This document shows positions 27,129-36,113 of a stretch of DNA of 40,552 nucleotides, one piece after another. The stretch is from Desulfovibrio sp. (lineage in GTDB: Bacteria; Desulfobacterota; Desulfovibrionia; Desulfovibrionales; Desulfovibrionaceae). The translations under genes were made by a program, and so were the position numbers. How positions within the stretch are numbered: the stretch's first letter is position 1; every line of letters begins with the position of its first letter. Below the pieces are notes generated by a model. The model was not told the origin of the DNA. It did no database searches and saw nothing but the letters and a program-made list of their open reading frames with translations. The stretch spans positions 1 through 40,552 of the forward strand of contig JAITNF010000092.1 of NCBI GenBank assembly GCA_031290615.1. The letters run 5' to 3'.

Positions 27129-29192
27129 TTACTCCGCGCTTCTGCTCTTCTGATGCTCGGCGATCACCTTTTCGACCACAGGTTGCGGCGCTTCTTCATA
27201 ATGCGCGAACTCCATCGTGAAAAAGCCCTGCCCGCCAGTCATGGACCGTAGATCCGGCGCATAGCGCAACACTTCACTCATGGGCACATGCGCCTTGATT
27301 TCCATGTTGCCCACCTGAGAATCAGAACCAAGCACTTTGCCGCGCCGTGAGGAGAGATCGCCGATAACATCCCCCATGCTTTCGTCAGCTATGGAGATTG
27401 CCAGCAGGACAATTGGCTCCAGTAGAATGGGCTTGAGGCTTCCCATGGCTTTTTTGAAAGCCATGGAGCCGGCCACCTTGAAGGCCATTTCCGAGGAATC
27501 AACTGTATGATAGCTGCCGTCATACACCCTGACACGAAAATCCACCACCTGATACCCGGCCAGAAAACCGCGCGCCGCAGCTTCCTGAATGCCCTTGTCA
27601 ATGGCCGAAATATACTGTCGCGGCACTACGCCGTCCACGATGGCGTCTTCAAATGTATAACCTGACTCACGCGGTAGACCTTCCCTTTCAATCCAGCAGT
27701 CTCCAAACTGTCCACGGCCGCTGGATTGCTTTTATGCCGCCCCTGCACTTGGCATTTACCGCGTACCGTTTCCCGGTAAGGCACCTTGGGCGTTTTAAGG
27801 ATAATATCAATTTTATAGCGCCGTTTGGCTTTTTCCACGGAAAGCTCAATGGAAAGCTCAATGTGCAGTTGCCCCATGCCGGAGAGCAGTATGTCCCCGC
27901 TTTCTTCATCACGGGCCAGTTTCAGGGTTATATCCTCGTCCAGCAAACGCTGTATTACCGCATGGACCTTGTCTTCTTCCCCTTTTTCCCTGGGGCCAGA
28001 GCATAGGTGATCAACTGTGAACTGTGGTGGCAGTTTCGGCATGGGCAACACAAAAGGGGCTTTTTCGTCACATAGGGTATCGCCGGTACGGGTATTTTTG
28101 AGCTTAGTGACAGCCACGATAGCTCCAGGATAAACTGATTCCTTGCACTCCGTCTGGCTTTTGCCCGTAAGATACAACAAATTTCCAAGACGTTCGTTTT
28201 CTTCGGTGCGCATGTTTTTGAGAATAGTGTCCGCAGATACGGTACCGGAAAGTGCGCAGGAGTGAAAGCTGGCCGGAAAAAGGATCAGACAGCGTTTTGA
28301 ACATAAAACATGCAAGGACGGCGGCGCGTTCATTCCCGTCAAGATCGACGAATGCCGCCTGTCCAAGGGGGAAGGGAACAACGCCTCAACGGCGTCGAGA
28401 ACGGCTTTGCCGCCCTTATTTTCTATGGCCGAGCACAAGCACGGGCGTCAGTTCGCCAGAGAGCACGCCAGCCCTGAGACCGACCCTGAGATCGTCAAGA
28501 CTCAGTCTGCCTTCCTCAAGATATTTTTCCATCAATTTCTCATCACTTTCCGCAATGTTTTCCACAGTCACGTCGTACAAAAGCTGCACATCGTCGGTCA
28601 GATCCGAAAAAATTTTCGCTTCGGTAGGGCCACCTTCGTCGGAAAACATCAACTCCTTCCCGCCTAGCACGTCCACCACGCCCACAAAAGCGTATCCCCG
28701 GCGTATGGGCACCTGCAAAGCGACGGTTTTCACTCCAAGCGTAGAAAGACTGTCAAAAGCCATCTGAAAATCAGCCCTATCACGATCCAGCTTGTTTATC
28801 ACAAACATGACCGGCAGCTTTTCCGCGTACACGATATTCCAGAATTTTTTGGTAAGAGGACGGACACCGTCAACGGCATCCAGCACAAACAGCACACTGT
28901 CCACGCCCTTCAGCAAACATTCCATATCTCCGGTAAAATTTCCGTCACCGGGAATATCCATCAAAAAATGACGATTTTTGTTCTAGAGCCACGTGGCAAA
29001 GGCAGGCTGAACAGAACCGAGACGGCGTATTTCTTCCGGTTCGTAATCTAGACTTGTTGTGCCGTCTTCAATGGCTCCCATGCGTGTAAGTATGCCAGCG
29101 TTGAACAAAAGCATCTCGGCCAACAAGGTTTTTCCGCACCCGCCGGTTCCGACGAGGGCAAATGTACGTTGCATTTTAAGAGGCGTTGACAT
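27129..29192 (-). pseudogene. fusA2: Elongation factor G paralogue, broken into four or more frames
   Basis: Starts well: ATG 29192 with AGGGGGA, P-loop ALVGTGGCGKTLLAEMLLFN, then a stop at 28983. The GTPase domain resumes at 28964 (MDIPGDGNFTGDMECLLKGV, FVINKLDRDR) and ends at 28416. Domain II appears in a mix of frames (ENKGGKAVLDAVEALFPSP, FKTLSDPFSGQLSLLR, ERLGNLLYLTGKSQT). Domain III (LLSGMGQLHIELSIEL) and domains IV-V (27638-27129, VDSSEMAFKVAGSMAFKKAM, MTGGQGFFTMEFAHYEE) follow. It resembles the second, EF-G-like translocase paralogue rather than canonical EF-G (P-loop G-x-G-G-C-G-K-T). At least three frameshifts and one stop; no functional product. The canonical fusA must be elsewhere. 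Confidence 0.85.
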
Positions 29193-29476
29193 AGTTCCCC
29201 CTTAATGTGAATGAAAAACAGCCAAAGGCCATTTTAACGGTACCAACGCCGTCGGTTTGTACGATAGAGCCATAGCGGTAAGTCTGCTCAAAATTTGAAG
29301 CGGTAGCGCGGCAGTACACACGAGATACGTTGCCGTTTGGGCAAATATCTGTTGACGACACTGTCTAGATCATATCTTGAGTTTTGCTCAAAAATGATAT
29401 ATTCTCATGCCGAGTGTTATGAAAAAATAGCGTCTGGAACAAATCGCTTTCAGAACAAGGCCACGTGGAGTCATTC
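29193..29476. other. Divergent intergenic region
   Basis: Lies between the start of the EF-G paralogue relic (minus) and the next relic (plus). A hairpin TTGAG-TTTTG-CTCAA sits at 29377-29391 just before TATATT (29398-29403), possibly a promoter with overlapping operator for the plus-strand gene. No other feature is supported. Confidence 0.25.
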
Positions 29477-29846
29477 ATGCCGCAGGTAGCAGCACGCATA
29501 AACGCAGATCAGGAACGCTGGCTCAAGGATTATTTTCGCACAAAAAGCGCCGGGGTCGAGAACGGCTTTGCCGCCCTTATTTTCTGCGGAATTCATTCTG
29601 CCTTGGGCGGTAGACACTTTTTTTCGAGCAATCAATAATATCAAATACTTGTTTAGCACAGCCGAATTGAAAACCATTGTGGAAACCCACAAGTAAACAA
29701 AGCTCATGCCGGACCATACGCGCTCGACCTATCTTTTGTTGAAAATCGCGGATACCTGTGATACCGACAGTGTCCATCTACGCTACGGAGCAAGCAAATC
29801 CCGCATTGAATCAAAAATCAAGAGCCTTTATATCAAGACTTATTAA
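29477..29846 (+). pseudogene. Hypothetical gene interrupted by a 31-bp templated insertion
   Basis: ATG 29477 (GTGGAG upstream) opens MPQVAARINADQERWLKDYF, RTKSAGVE. The frame then breaks, and resumes one frame over as FILPWAVDTFFRAINN, STAELKTIVETHK, a stop, and MPDHTRSTYLLLKIADTCDT, HLRYGASKSRIESK to TAA at 29844. The break coincides with 31 extra bases (see findings) copied from the EF-G relic. I recall similar proteins in Desulfovibrio-type genomes but know no name; the N-terminus looks like a short DNA-binding-type strand/helix. Multiply broken, so non-functional. Confidence 0.5.
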
Positions 29847-30335
29847 ATTCTGTATATATCTCAAAAACGCGCCGTGCGAAAGGATCATTGAACAAATTCC
29901 GCAGGACATACTGCTTTGCATAAACATTGTCGGCCTTTTCAGACCAGGTTCGGGATTCCCTCCCGCTTTCTTCCTGTTTGCCGGCTTCGCCACCAGCCGC
30001 CGTATCGCTTTGCCGGGTCCACTCTCTCTTCAGACATCTGCGCTCCGAAGTCCGCCTGGCTGAGATCAGCCTGCTCACCGTCGCGCGTCTGGCCTTCACC
30101 GTGTGCGGAGGTTTCGCGTTGAGCGCTGTGACTATACTCCGGTTTGAGTACGGATGAAAGAGCTACGAACGCTTCGTTGAGAAGCTGAAATTTCCGCACG
30201 GCATCGGGATTATTCGGATTCAAATCCGGGTACAGCTCAAAAGCTCATTTGCGGTAGACTTTTTTTACCGCCTCAAGATTCGCGCCTTTTTAGATTTTAA
30301 GAATGTCGTAACATTCCTTGAAAGAAATTTAGCAT
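29833..30335 (-). pseudogene. J-domain protein, nonsense and frameshift
   Basis: Minus strand: KECYDILKI, stop, KGANLEAVKKVYRK, stop, AFELYPDLNPNNPDAVRKFQ, LLNEAFVALSSVLK. This is a J-domain whose HPD has become YPD and which carries two stops. The frame later changes and ends EKADNVYAKQYVLRNLFNDP, FARRVFEIYTEFNK at 29833, a C-terminal helix region typical of short DnaJ-like proteins. Its tail overlaps the end of the plus-strand relic by 14 bases. Confidence 0.65.
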
Positions 30336-30343
30336 GTTCGAAT

Positions 30344-30785
30344 ATTCAACGTCGCATATCAGGAAAGAATCAGTGTGACGGTTCATAGGCGGGATTACTG
30401 GCCAGAAGTTTGTGCTCACACAGATTTCACGCCCCAAGCGGACAAAGTCCGCGTGCATGACATACGGTGATATGTCGAGGCAAAATTCCTTGGCCTCAGA
30501 CTTCCGGGATCAAAGATGTTGCCGCAAAAAAAGGCCAAGCGCGGCAGACTGCAGGTTTTGCATAGTGAACGCTTCACCCTTATCCGGACGTAAAAAACAC
30601 ATAGCAGGCTGTGTCCCCGGTGCGGTTTTCACTTTACGGACTGCTCCGCATATTGAGCGCGGAAAACCGCGCAATGTCCTGCGGGGATGCCATAATGCCG
30701 CCATGCCCTTCACAACAGTGCCTACACTTACGGCACTAAAAAACAGTATCGGCAAATTCAGCGGACATAACAATTTTGCGGAAGG
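30344..30785. other. Non-coding or unrecognisable decayed region
   Basis: About 440 bases without a convincing gene. Short plus-strand stretches look protein-like (YWPEVCAHTDFTPQADKVRV, then LCPRCGFHFTDCSAY in another frame), suggesting a dead gene, but I cannot identify it. No terminator is seen after purM. Confidence 0.3.
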
Positions 30786-31838
30786 TTAAAAATTGATTAC
30801 AACCTGTTCCTCATCTTGGGAATGCCTTGCTATTTCACCTATAATGGAAGCGCTCATACCGAAGGACTGCATCCTGTTGACCGCCTCTTTAGCCTGTTCC
30901 ACAGACGTCAGTAAAATGTAGCCTATACCGCAGTTAAAAATTTGAAACATTTCCGGCCAGGAAAGGTTGCCCATTTTCTTCAGCCAGGTAAAAACAGGTG
31001 GAATGGGCCATGCGTCAAAAAAGATGCGCGCCTCAACCTGAGCTGGCAGCACACGCGGAAGATTGTCGTAAAAACTGCCGCCCGTAATGTGGGCCATCCC
31101 CTTAATGTTCATATCACGCAGCAAGGCACGCACTGGCGTAACATAAATGGTTGTAGGTGTTAACAATACATCTTTTGTGGAGGCACCGTCTGCGCCGGGA
31201 AAAGGCTCGTCCGCAGAAAGGCCAGAATCGGCCAAAATTTCGCGCACCAAGGAAAAACCGTTGGAATGAAGCCCAGATGAAGCAATACCAATGATTTTGT
31301 CCCCCACTTGGATGCCTGAGCCGTCAATCAGCCGGGTATTGTCCGCAATTCCGACGCAGAAACCGGCCAAGTCATATTCTCCCGGCGCGTACATATCGGG
31401 CATTTCCGCTGTTTCTCCGCCAAGTAGCGCGCACCCAGCCTGGCGGCACCCCTCGGCTATTCCCCCGACCACTGTTTGGGCAATTTCCACATCAAGCCGC
31501 CCTGTGGCGAAATAATCCAAAAAAAACAGGGGGTGCGCCCCATGTACCAGAATGTCGTTGGCGCTCATGGCAACGAGGTCAATGCCGACGCTGTCATGTT
31601 TGTTGAAGGCAAAGGCGAGTTTGAGTTTTGTACCCACACCGTCGGTTGAAGAAACAAGCACCGGTTCATTTATGCCGCTGAGTTCCGGCCTGAAAAGGCC
31701 CCCAAATCCCCCGATATCGGAAATAACGCCTCTGATGCGCGTGCTCGCGACATAATGCCTTATGCGGTCAACAAGCTCGCTACCCGCCTGAATGTTGACT
31801 CCAGCATTGGTATAGGCCTTCGCGCGGTCGCTGGACAT
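30786..31838 (-). CDS. purM: Phosphoribosylformylglycinamidine cyclo-ligase (AIR synthase)
   Basis: Closes the imidazole ring in purine synthesis (FGAM + ATP to AIR). 350 residues of the normal family length: N-terminal AYTNAGVNIQAGSELVDRIR, the ATP-binding region with LVSSTDGVGTKLKLAF and GIDLVAMSANDILVHGAHPL, LGGETAEMPDMY, and the C-terminal HITGGSFYDNLPRVLP (GGGxxxNxPR in most homologues, here G-G-S-F). AGGAGGT lies just upstream of the ATG, the strongest ribosome-binding site in the window. A single-gene unit, intact. Confidence 0.94.
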   Translation of the reverse strand: MSSDRAKAYTNAGVNIQAGSELVDRIRHYVASTRIRGVISDIGGFGGLFRPELSGINEPVLVSSTDGVGTKLKLAFAFNKHDSVGIDLVAMSANDILVHGAHPLFFLDYFATGRLDVEIAQTVVGGIAEGCRQAGCALLGGETAEMPDMYAPGEYDLAGFCVGIADNTRLIDGSGIQVGDKIIGIASSGLHSNGFSLVREILADSGLSADEPFPGADGASTKDVLLTPTTIYVTPVRALLRDMNIKGMAHITGGSFYDNLPRVLPAQVEARIFFDAWPIPPVFTWLKKMGNLSWPEMFQIFNCGIGYILLTSVEQAKEAVNRMQSFGMSASIIGEIARHSQDEEQVVINF

Positions 31839-32178
31839 TCCTCACCTCCTTCCTGAAATTGGGATAACAGATTTTTCGTTGAATCCCAAGCGTATTTTTC
31901 AGAGCATTATTTATGGACCAATTTCGCGTCTGTTGTTATATTTACCCAGCCCGCAAGGAATTCAGGAGGAAAGCCAAAAACTGATTGTTTCAGCCAACAT
32001 GCTGTATATTTTACTTGGTCCGGATTTCTGCGTATACAGAAAATCATTAACAGACCGGATGTTGCTTATGCATGATGCTATGTTATATTGTGGGAAAGCC
32101 TCAAGAGTTAACTGACGCAATGCCGCCTTCGCGCGCACGAGTGCACGTTGAAAAAAGGCGCAAGGTCCGTTGCGGCGC
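31839..32178. other. AT-rich intergenic region
   Basis: About 340 bases between divergent purM and cobO. The AT-rich middle holds promoter-like sequence (for example around 31930-32090) but no site I can define. A 78-codon plus-strand frame from a TTG at 31879 has no ribosome-binding site or recognisable domain. Confidence 0.35.
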
Positions 32179-32700
32179 ATGCATCAACAAATAAACATGC
32201 TGATACTTTATACCGGAAACGGTAAAGGCAAAACAAGCGCCTGCGTCGGGCAGGCACTGCGGGCGGCAGGTCATGGCATGACGGTCGCTTTTGGCCAGTT
32301 TTTGAAACGTGACAACCAATCTAGCGAGCAACGCGTTTTGAAGCAACTGCTCGGAAGACTTTTTTTGGCCGGCGGAGAAAGTTTTTTCCGCGATGAAAAG
32401 GACAGGCCAACGCACCGTAACGCGGCGCTGAACGTGCTGCTGTGGGCTGAGCATATTCTGCCGGAGGTCGATATGCTGATTCTGGACGAAACGCTGTATG
32501 CCCTTGATGCCGCCCTGATTGAGAGAGAGGAAATTGAAAATATGGTCGACGCCTCCACGGCGCGAGGACGGCATTTGGTTCTTTCCGGCCGCAATGCTCC
32601 CGACTGGCTGGTGCGATCCGCCGACATCGTAACAGAAATGGTTGAAGTCAAACACGCCTGGCGTAATGGCGTCAAAGCCGCGCCGGGCATTGAATATTGA
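32179..32700 (+). CDS. cobO: Cob(I)yrinic acid a,c-diamide adenosyltransferase
   Basis: Attaches the adenosyl group to corrinoids, making adenosylcobalamin precursors or salvaging cobalamin. 173 residues, P-loop at the N-terminus (LILYTGNGKGKTSACVGQAL), VAFGQFLKRD, LILDETLYALDAALI and the conserved VLSGRNAPDWLVRSADIVTE, then MVEVKHAWRNGVKAAPGIEY. It belongs to the CobO/CobA(BtuR) type, not PduO. Start uncertain: ATG 32179 has only a distant AAGG, TTG at 32170 and an ATG nine codons in are alternatives. Intact. Confidence 0.9.
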   Translation: MHQQINMLILYTGNGKGKTSACVGQALRAAGHGMTVAFGQFLKRDNQSSEQRVLKQLLGRLFLAGGESFFRDEKDRPTHRNAALNVLLWAEHILPEVDMLILDETLYALDAALIEREEIENMVDASTARGRHLVLSGRNAPDWLVRSADIVTEMVEVKHAWRNGVKAAPGIEY

Positions 32701-32706
32701 ATTGAA

Positions 32707-33264
32707 ATGTGTCACCTTTTCGGACTCCCCGCTTTCACCGTTTATATTGCGTCTTCCTTCAAACACAAGCACGGCGTGCGCCTTCTTGGCCGCGAACTGC
32801 GCACCATGAACTGCCACATCCTAGACTGGACGGAAAAAGCCGTGCCCCCGTCCGGCCTGACGCCAACGGAGCGGCGCATTTGGATGGATACAGACAGGAA
32901 CGGAGGACAAGTTTACACTTTTTGCAAAAACGCCTGTCTTGCGGCGGATATGCTTGTTTATTACGGAGCATCCGGGCAGGACGCCGGTGTTGAGGTAGGC
33001 TTGGCCGTCGGCGCAGGGCTGCCCATACTGGGTATTCGTGGCCCCCTAGAAGGCCCCGGCCTCATGTTGCACGGGGCCGTCACCCAATGGACTGACAATG
33101 TGGAAGAAGCCTTGTCCATCACGGGCAGAGTTGTGACTCACGCCGCGCAATCCCTAGCAAATCTGGATTCCGAGCCTGTCGCCGCAGTGCGCTCCATTTG
33201 CGAAAAACTGAAACGCTTTATTCCGATAACGGCAAGGCCGTTTTCCCGTCATTTGCCGCGCTAG
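32707..33264 (+). CDS. Nucleoside 2-deoxyribosyltransferase-like protein
   Basis: 185 residues beginning seven bases after cobO. The pattern VYIASSFKHKHGVRLLGREL, CHILDWTEK, CKNACLAADMLVYYGASGQD and AGVEVGLAVGAGLPILGIRG is the Rossmann-like fold of the nucleoside deoxyribosyltransferase/TIR-like group: a first strand with Y-I-A-S-S-F, an Asp after a helix, and a Glu in G-x-E-V-G-x-A that is catalytic in that family. The substrate is unknown; a nucleotide or NAD-related hydrolase role is possible. No clear ribosome-binding site precedes the ATG, so it may be coupled to cobO. Confidence 0.65.
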   Translation: MCHLFGLPAFTVYIASSFKHKHGVRLLGRELRTMNCHILDWTEKAVPPSGLTPTERRIWMDTDRNGGQVYTFCKNACLAADMLVYYGASGQDAGVEVGLAVGAGLPILGIRGPLEGPGLMLHGAVTQWTDNVEEALSITGRVVTHAAQSLANLDSEPVAAVRSICEKLKRFIPITARPFSRHLPR

Positions 33265-33407
33265 AGCAATATGAGATAATTCATCACCGACAATACGTCT
33301 TTTACCTTGTTCGCCGTCTGCACGGCAAGACACTTTTCCGCGTCATTTTTGACGACGCCGAGCAAAACCACGCGGCCAGTGTTGACTTTCGTGTCAATGC
33401 GGTATGA
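33198..33407 (+). CDS. Small hypothetical protein overlapping the deoxyribosyltransferase-like gene
   Basis: A 69-residue frame (TTG start at 33198) whose first 67 bases overlap the previous gene in another frame. The product (FPSFAALEQYEIIHHRQYVF, YLVRRLHGKTLFRVIFDDAE) looks protein-like, with alternating strands and helix. It could be a separate gene, or the true C-terminus of the previous gene after a frameshift. It ends seven bases before murA, which is convergent. Confidence 0.35.
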   Translation: MRKTETLYSDNGKAVFPSFAALEQYEIIHHRQYVFYLVRRLHGKTLFRVIFDDAEQNHAASVDFRVNAV

Positions 33408-33413
33408 TACCCT

Positions 33414-34664
33414 CTATTCTTTTTCCCGTTGGATGCGCGCGCCGACAAGCGTAAGTTTGTCTTCAATCCGTTCATAGCCGCGATCCAGGTGATACAGACG
33501 GCTGACTTCCGTTGTGCCTCCGGCCGCCAGACCGGCCAGTACAAGCGAGGCACTGGCCCGTAGGTCTGAGGCCATTACCGGCGCGCCGGTCAGGTGTCGC
33601 ACACCGCGCACCATGGCGGTATGGCCGGAAATTTTTATGTCGGACCCCATGCGCATCAGCTCCGGCACATGCATAAAACGGTTTTCAAAAATGCTTTCAT
33701 TCACCACTCCCGCGCCTTCAGCAAGGCACATTAGGGCCATGATCTGCGCCTGCATGTCTGTGGGAAAACCGGGATAAGGTTTGGTTGTCACATCAACGCA
33801 GCGCAGGGGGTGCGCGCATTTTGCCAGCATCCCGTCGGGAGTGGCGGAAATATCCATACCCATATCCCGCAACTTGAGAATGACGGCCTCCAGTTCGTCA
33901 ACCGGACAACAGCGCAGCAGCAGTTCCCCGCCCGTGATTCCGGCAGCCACCAGAAAAGTGCCGGCCTCAATGCGATCCGGCATGACGGCATATTCAACGC
34001 CGTGCAGACCGCTTGTACCCGCAATGCGAATGCGGTTCGTTCCATGGCCTTCAATGTGAGCGCCGCAGGCAATGAGGAAATTCGCAAGGTCAACCACTTC
34101 CGGTTCACGGGCCGCGTTTTCAAGAATTGTTTCACCTTCCGCTAGCGTGGCTGCCATGAGAAGATTCTCTGTGCCGCCGACGGTGGGCATGTCCAAAGTA
34201 ATCCGCGCGCCTTTCAGTTTGCGGCAACGGCCCAAAATGTCGCCGTTTTTCAGTTCAATATTCGCCCCCATTAGTTCAAGACCCTTGAGATGTTGATCCA
34301 CAGGCCGCGTGCCTATGGCGCAACCGCCCGGAAAAGCCACGCGCGCCTGCCCGACGCGGGCGAGCAGAGGCCCGAGGCAAAGCACGGAGGCGCGCATGGT
34401 GCGCACTAGGTCGTAAGGGGCTTCGGGTAGAAGGTCGCCCGGCGTTACCGTAACCCGCCGCTCTCGGTACGCACAGGAGTAACCGAGCATGTTCAAAAGT
34501 TTCAGCGTGGTGTGAATGTCGTGCAAATTAGGCACATTTCGAAAACAAACAGGTTCCGTTACAAGGATGGAGGCAAAAAGAACGGGCAGGGCCGCGTTTT
34601 TGGAACCGCTAATTTCAATGCTGCCGGTCAGCGGCACGCCGCCTTCAATGATCAACTTGTCCAT
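33414..34664 (-). CDS. murA: UDP-N-acetylglucosamine 1-carboxyvinyltransferase
   Basis: First committed step of peptidoglycan synthesis: transfers enolpyruvyl from PEP to UDP-GlcNAc. 416 residues, inside-out alpha/beta barrel of the EPSP-synthase fold: [32 protein letters not shown] with the conserved Lys, the catalytic-loop Cys near residue 115 in [20 protein letters not shown], and the C-terminal [20 protein letters not shown]. This is the fosfomycin-sensitive Cys form. Upstream DNA is the PFOR relic. Intact. Confidence 0.95.
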   Translation of the reverse strand: MDKLIIEGGVPLTGSIEISGSKNAALPVLFASILVTEPVCFRNVPNLHDIHTTLKLLNMLGYSCAYRERRVTVTPGDLLPEAPYDLVRTMRASVLCLGPLLARVGQARVAFPGGCAIGTRPVDQHLKGLELMGANIELKNGDILGRCRKLKGARITLDMPTVGGTENLLMAATLAEGETILENAAREPEVVDLANFLIACGAHIEGHGTNRIRIAGTSGLHGVEYAVMPDRIEAGTFLVAAGITGGELLLRCCPVDELEAVILKLRDMGMDISATPDGMLAKCAHPLRCVDVTTKPYPGFPTDMQAQIMALMCLAEGAGVVNESIFENRFMHVPELMRMGSDIKISGHTAMVRGVRHLTGAPVMASDLRASASLVLAGLAAGGTTEVSRLYHLDRGYERIEDKLTLVGARIQREKE

Positions 34665-34671
34665 GTGCCCT

Positions 34672-35109
34672 CATCTGAATACAGTTTTTTGGGATCCATT
34701 CCAGCACGTCAATGGCCACGCCGCGCTTTTCACAGGCCATGGTGCCAAGGACGCCGTCCACCGGCCGCGACGTTCATACTCACGACCTTGTCGCCCTTTC
34801 CGTAGGTTTTTTGATGGAATCACGGAGCAGGTCTAGAGCCCGATCTATGGGCAACACAGGCCGCGAGGTGAACGACCAAAGCCAAATCCATACACTCCTG
34901 CACGGAAAAAGGTACTGGCCAGCGCCCAGCCAGAGAGGGCTCCGTGCACGACCCCGGACTGCATTTCCCAAACCTGCACACACCCAAAAAATGTTTTTCT
35001 TGCCGCCGACCGACCACTCATCGACCAATCATGGCGAACGATGGGGTTATAGAAAAAATGGCTGCGGTATCACTGAACGCGTATGCTATAGCAGCAACTG
35101 TGCGTCCAT
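34672..35109 (-). pseudogene. por: Pyruvate:ferredoxin oxidoreductase relic with large internal deletions
   Basis: Minus strand, in order and in changing frames: TMD at 35109, VAAIAYAFSDTAAIFSITPS, VDEWSVGGKKNIF, EMQSGVVHGALSGWALASTF, SVQECMDLALVVHLAA, VLPIDRALDLLRDSIKK, GDKVVSMNVAA, VDGVLG, and EKRGVAIDVLEWIPKNCIQ. These are landmarks of PFOR (nifJ/por), from the N-terminal pyruvate-binding domain (TxA, GAVHGALSGGALASTF, VQExMDLALVAHLA) through the TYGKKGxxVVxMN region to the start of the ferredoxin domain (EWIPENCIQC). About 1,190 residues are expected; roughly 430 bases remain, ending before the 4Fe-4S Cys pairs. Dead gene. Confidence 0.75.
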
Positions 35110-35131
35110 GGTTTTCGATGCCTCCCTGACT

Positions 35132-35155
35132 GCCGTCAGAGTACACTCTGACGGC
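35132..35155. terminator. Perfect 11-bp hairpin after dapA
   Basis: GCCGTCAGAGT and ACTCTGACGGC pair perfectly around two bases, about 35 bases past the dapA stop on the minus strand. There is no T tract on the minus strand, so if it is a terminator it is of the hairpin-only kind. It could instead protect the dapA mRNA 3' end. Confidence 0.45.
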
Positions 35156-35189
35156 TGGAAAAATGAATGTTTGAAAACTGCATATCCCC

Positions 35190-36068
35190 CTACAGCAAAT
35201 TCTGTGCTTTCAGCACGGCCGCGAGTCGCACCCTGTTGACCTCGCTCATGGGGGAGAGTGGCAGGCGCATTTCATCCCGCATCAGCCCCATGAGGGCCAA
35301 CGCCGTTTTGGCGGGTATGGGATTGGTTTCCGTGAACATGATTTCGTGCAGCGGAAAAAGCGCATGGTGCAGGCGCGCGGCCTCCTTCATGTTTCCGTCG
35401 GCAAAGACGTCGCACATGGCGGCAACACTGTCCGGAGCCACATTGGACGTGACGGAAATCACTCCCCTAGCGCCCAGGGTCATGAGCGGCAAAGCCGTAA
35501 AGTCATCCCCGGAGAGGACAATAAAGCTCTCCGGGCAGGATTCCAGAATGCGGCTGCCCTGACACATGTCGCCTGTGGCTTCCTTGACGCCGATGATGTG
35601 CGAAAATTCTTTCGCCAGACGGCTCAGAGCGGGGGGAAGCAGGTTGCAGCCCGTGCGTCCGGGCACGTTGTAGGGTACCAGAGGTATTTCCACAGCTTGG
35701 GCAATGGCCCTGTAATGCTGATACAGGCCTTCCTGCGTGGGGTTGTTGTAGTAGGGCGTGATCAGAAGAGCTCCGTCAGCCCCCGCTTTTTGGGCAAAGC
35801 GGGTCAGGCGAATGGCCTCAGCGGTGTTGTTGGAACCGGAGCCGGCCAAAACTGGCACCCGGCCGCGTGTCACGTCAATACATATTTCAATGACGCTCTC
35901 ATGTTCCTCGTGGGAAAGCGTGGCGGACTCGCCGGTGGTGCCACAAGGCACAAGACCGTGTATGCCCGCCGCGTGCTGGCGTTCGATTAGGACGCGGTAG
36001 GCATCTTCGTCCAAAATATTATTTTTGAAAGGTGTAACAAGGGCCGTCAAAGCGCCGGAAAGCCGCAT
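35190..36068 (-). CDS. dapA: 4-hydroxy-tetrahydrodipicolinate synthase
   Basis: Condenses pyruvate with aspartate semialdehyde, first step of the diaminopimelate/lysine branch feeding peptidoglycan. 292 residues, TIM barrel: GTTGESATLSHEEH, the Tyr of YNVPGRTGCNLLP, the Schiff-base Lys in IIGVKEATGDM and LSGDDFTALPLMTLGARGVI. ATG at 36068 is preceded by AAGGAGG. The HU-type gene lies 45 bases upstream on the same strand. Intact. Confidence 0.95.
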   Translation of the reverse strand: MRLSGALTALVTPFKNNILDEDAYRVLIERQHAAGIHGLVPCGTTGESATLSHEEHESVIEICIDVTRGRVPVLAGSGSNNTAEAIRLTRFAQKAGADGALLITPYYNNPTQEGLYQHYRAIAQAVEIPLVPYNVPGRTGCNLLPPALSRLAKEFSHIIGVKEATGDMCQGSRILESCPESFIVLSGDDFTALPLMTLGARGVISVTSNVAPDSVAAMCDVFADGNMKEAARLHHALFPLHEIMFTETNPIPAKTALALMGLMRDEMRLPLSPMSEVNRVRLAAVLKAQNLL

Positions 36069-36113
36069 GGCCGCCTCCTTCTCCTTTCACGCATGCATGC
36101 AACGCGCAGGGGG

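Noticed and set aside
29176..29361. A 61-codon minus-strand frame ahead of the EF-G paralogue relic
   Set aside because: No ribosome-binding site or domain, overlaps the EF-G start; not supported.
34780..35028. An 82-codon minus-strand frame read as a separate gene
   Set aside because: Its pieces belong to the collinear PFOR motifs in several frames, so it is part of that relic.
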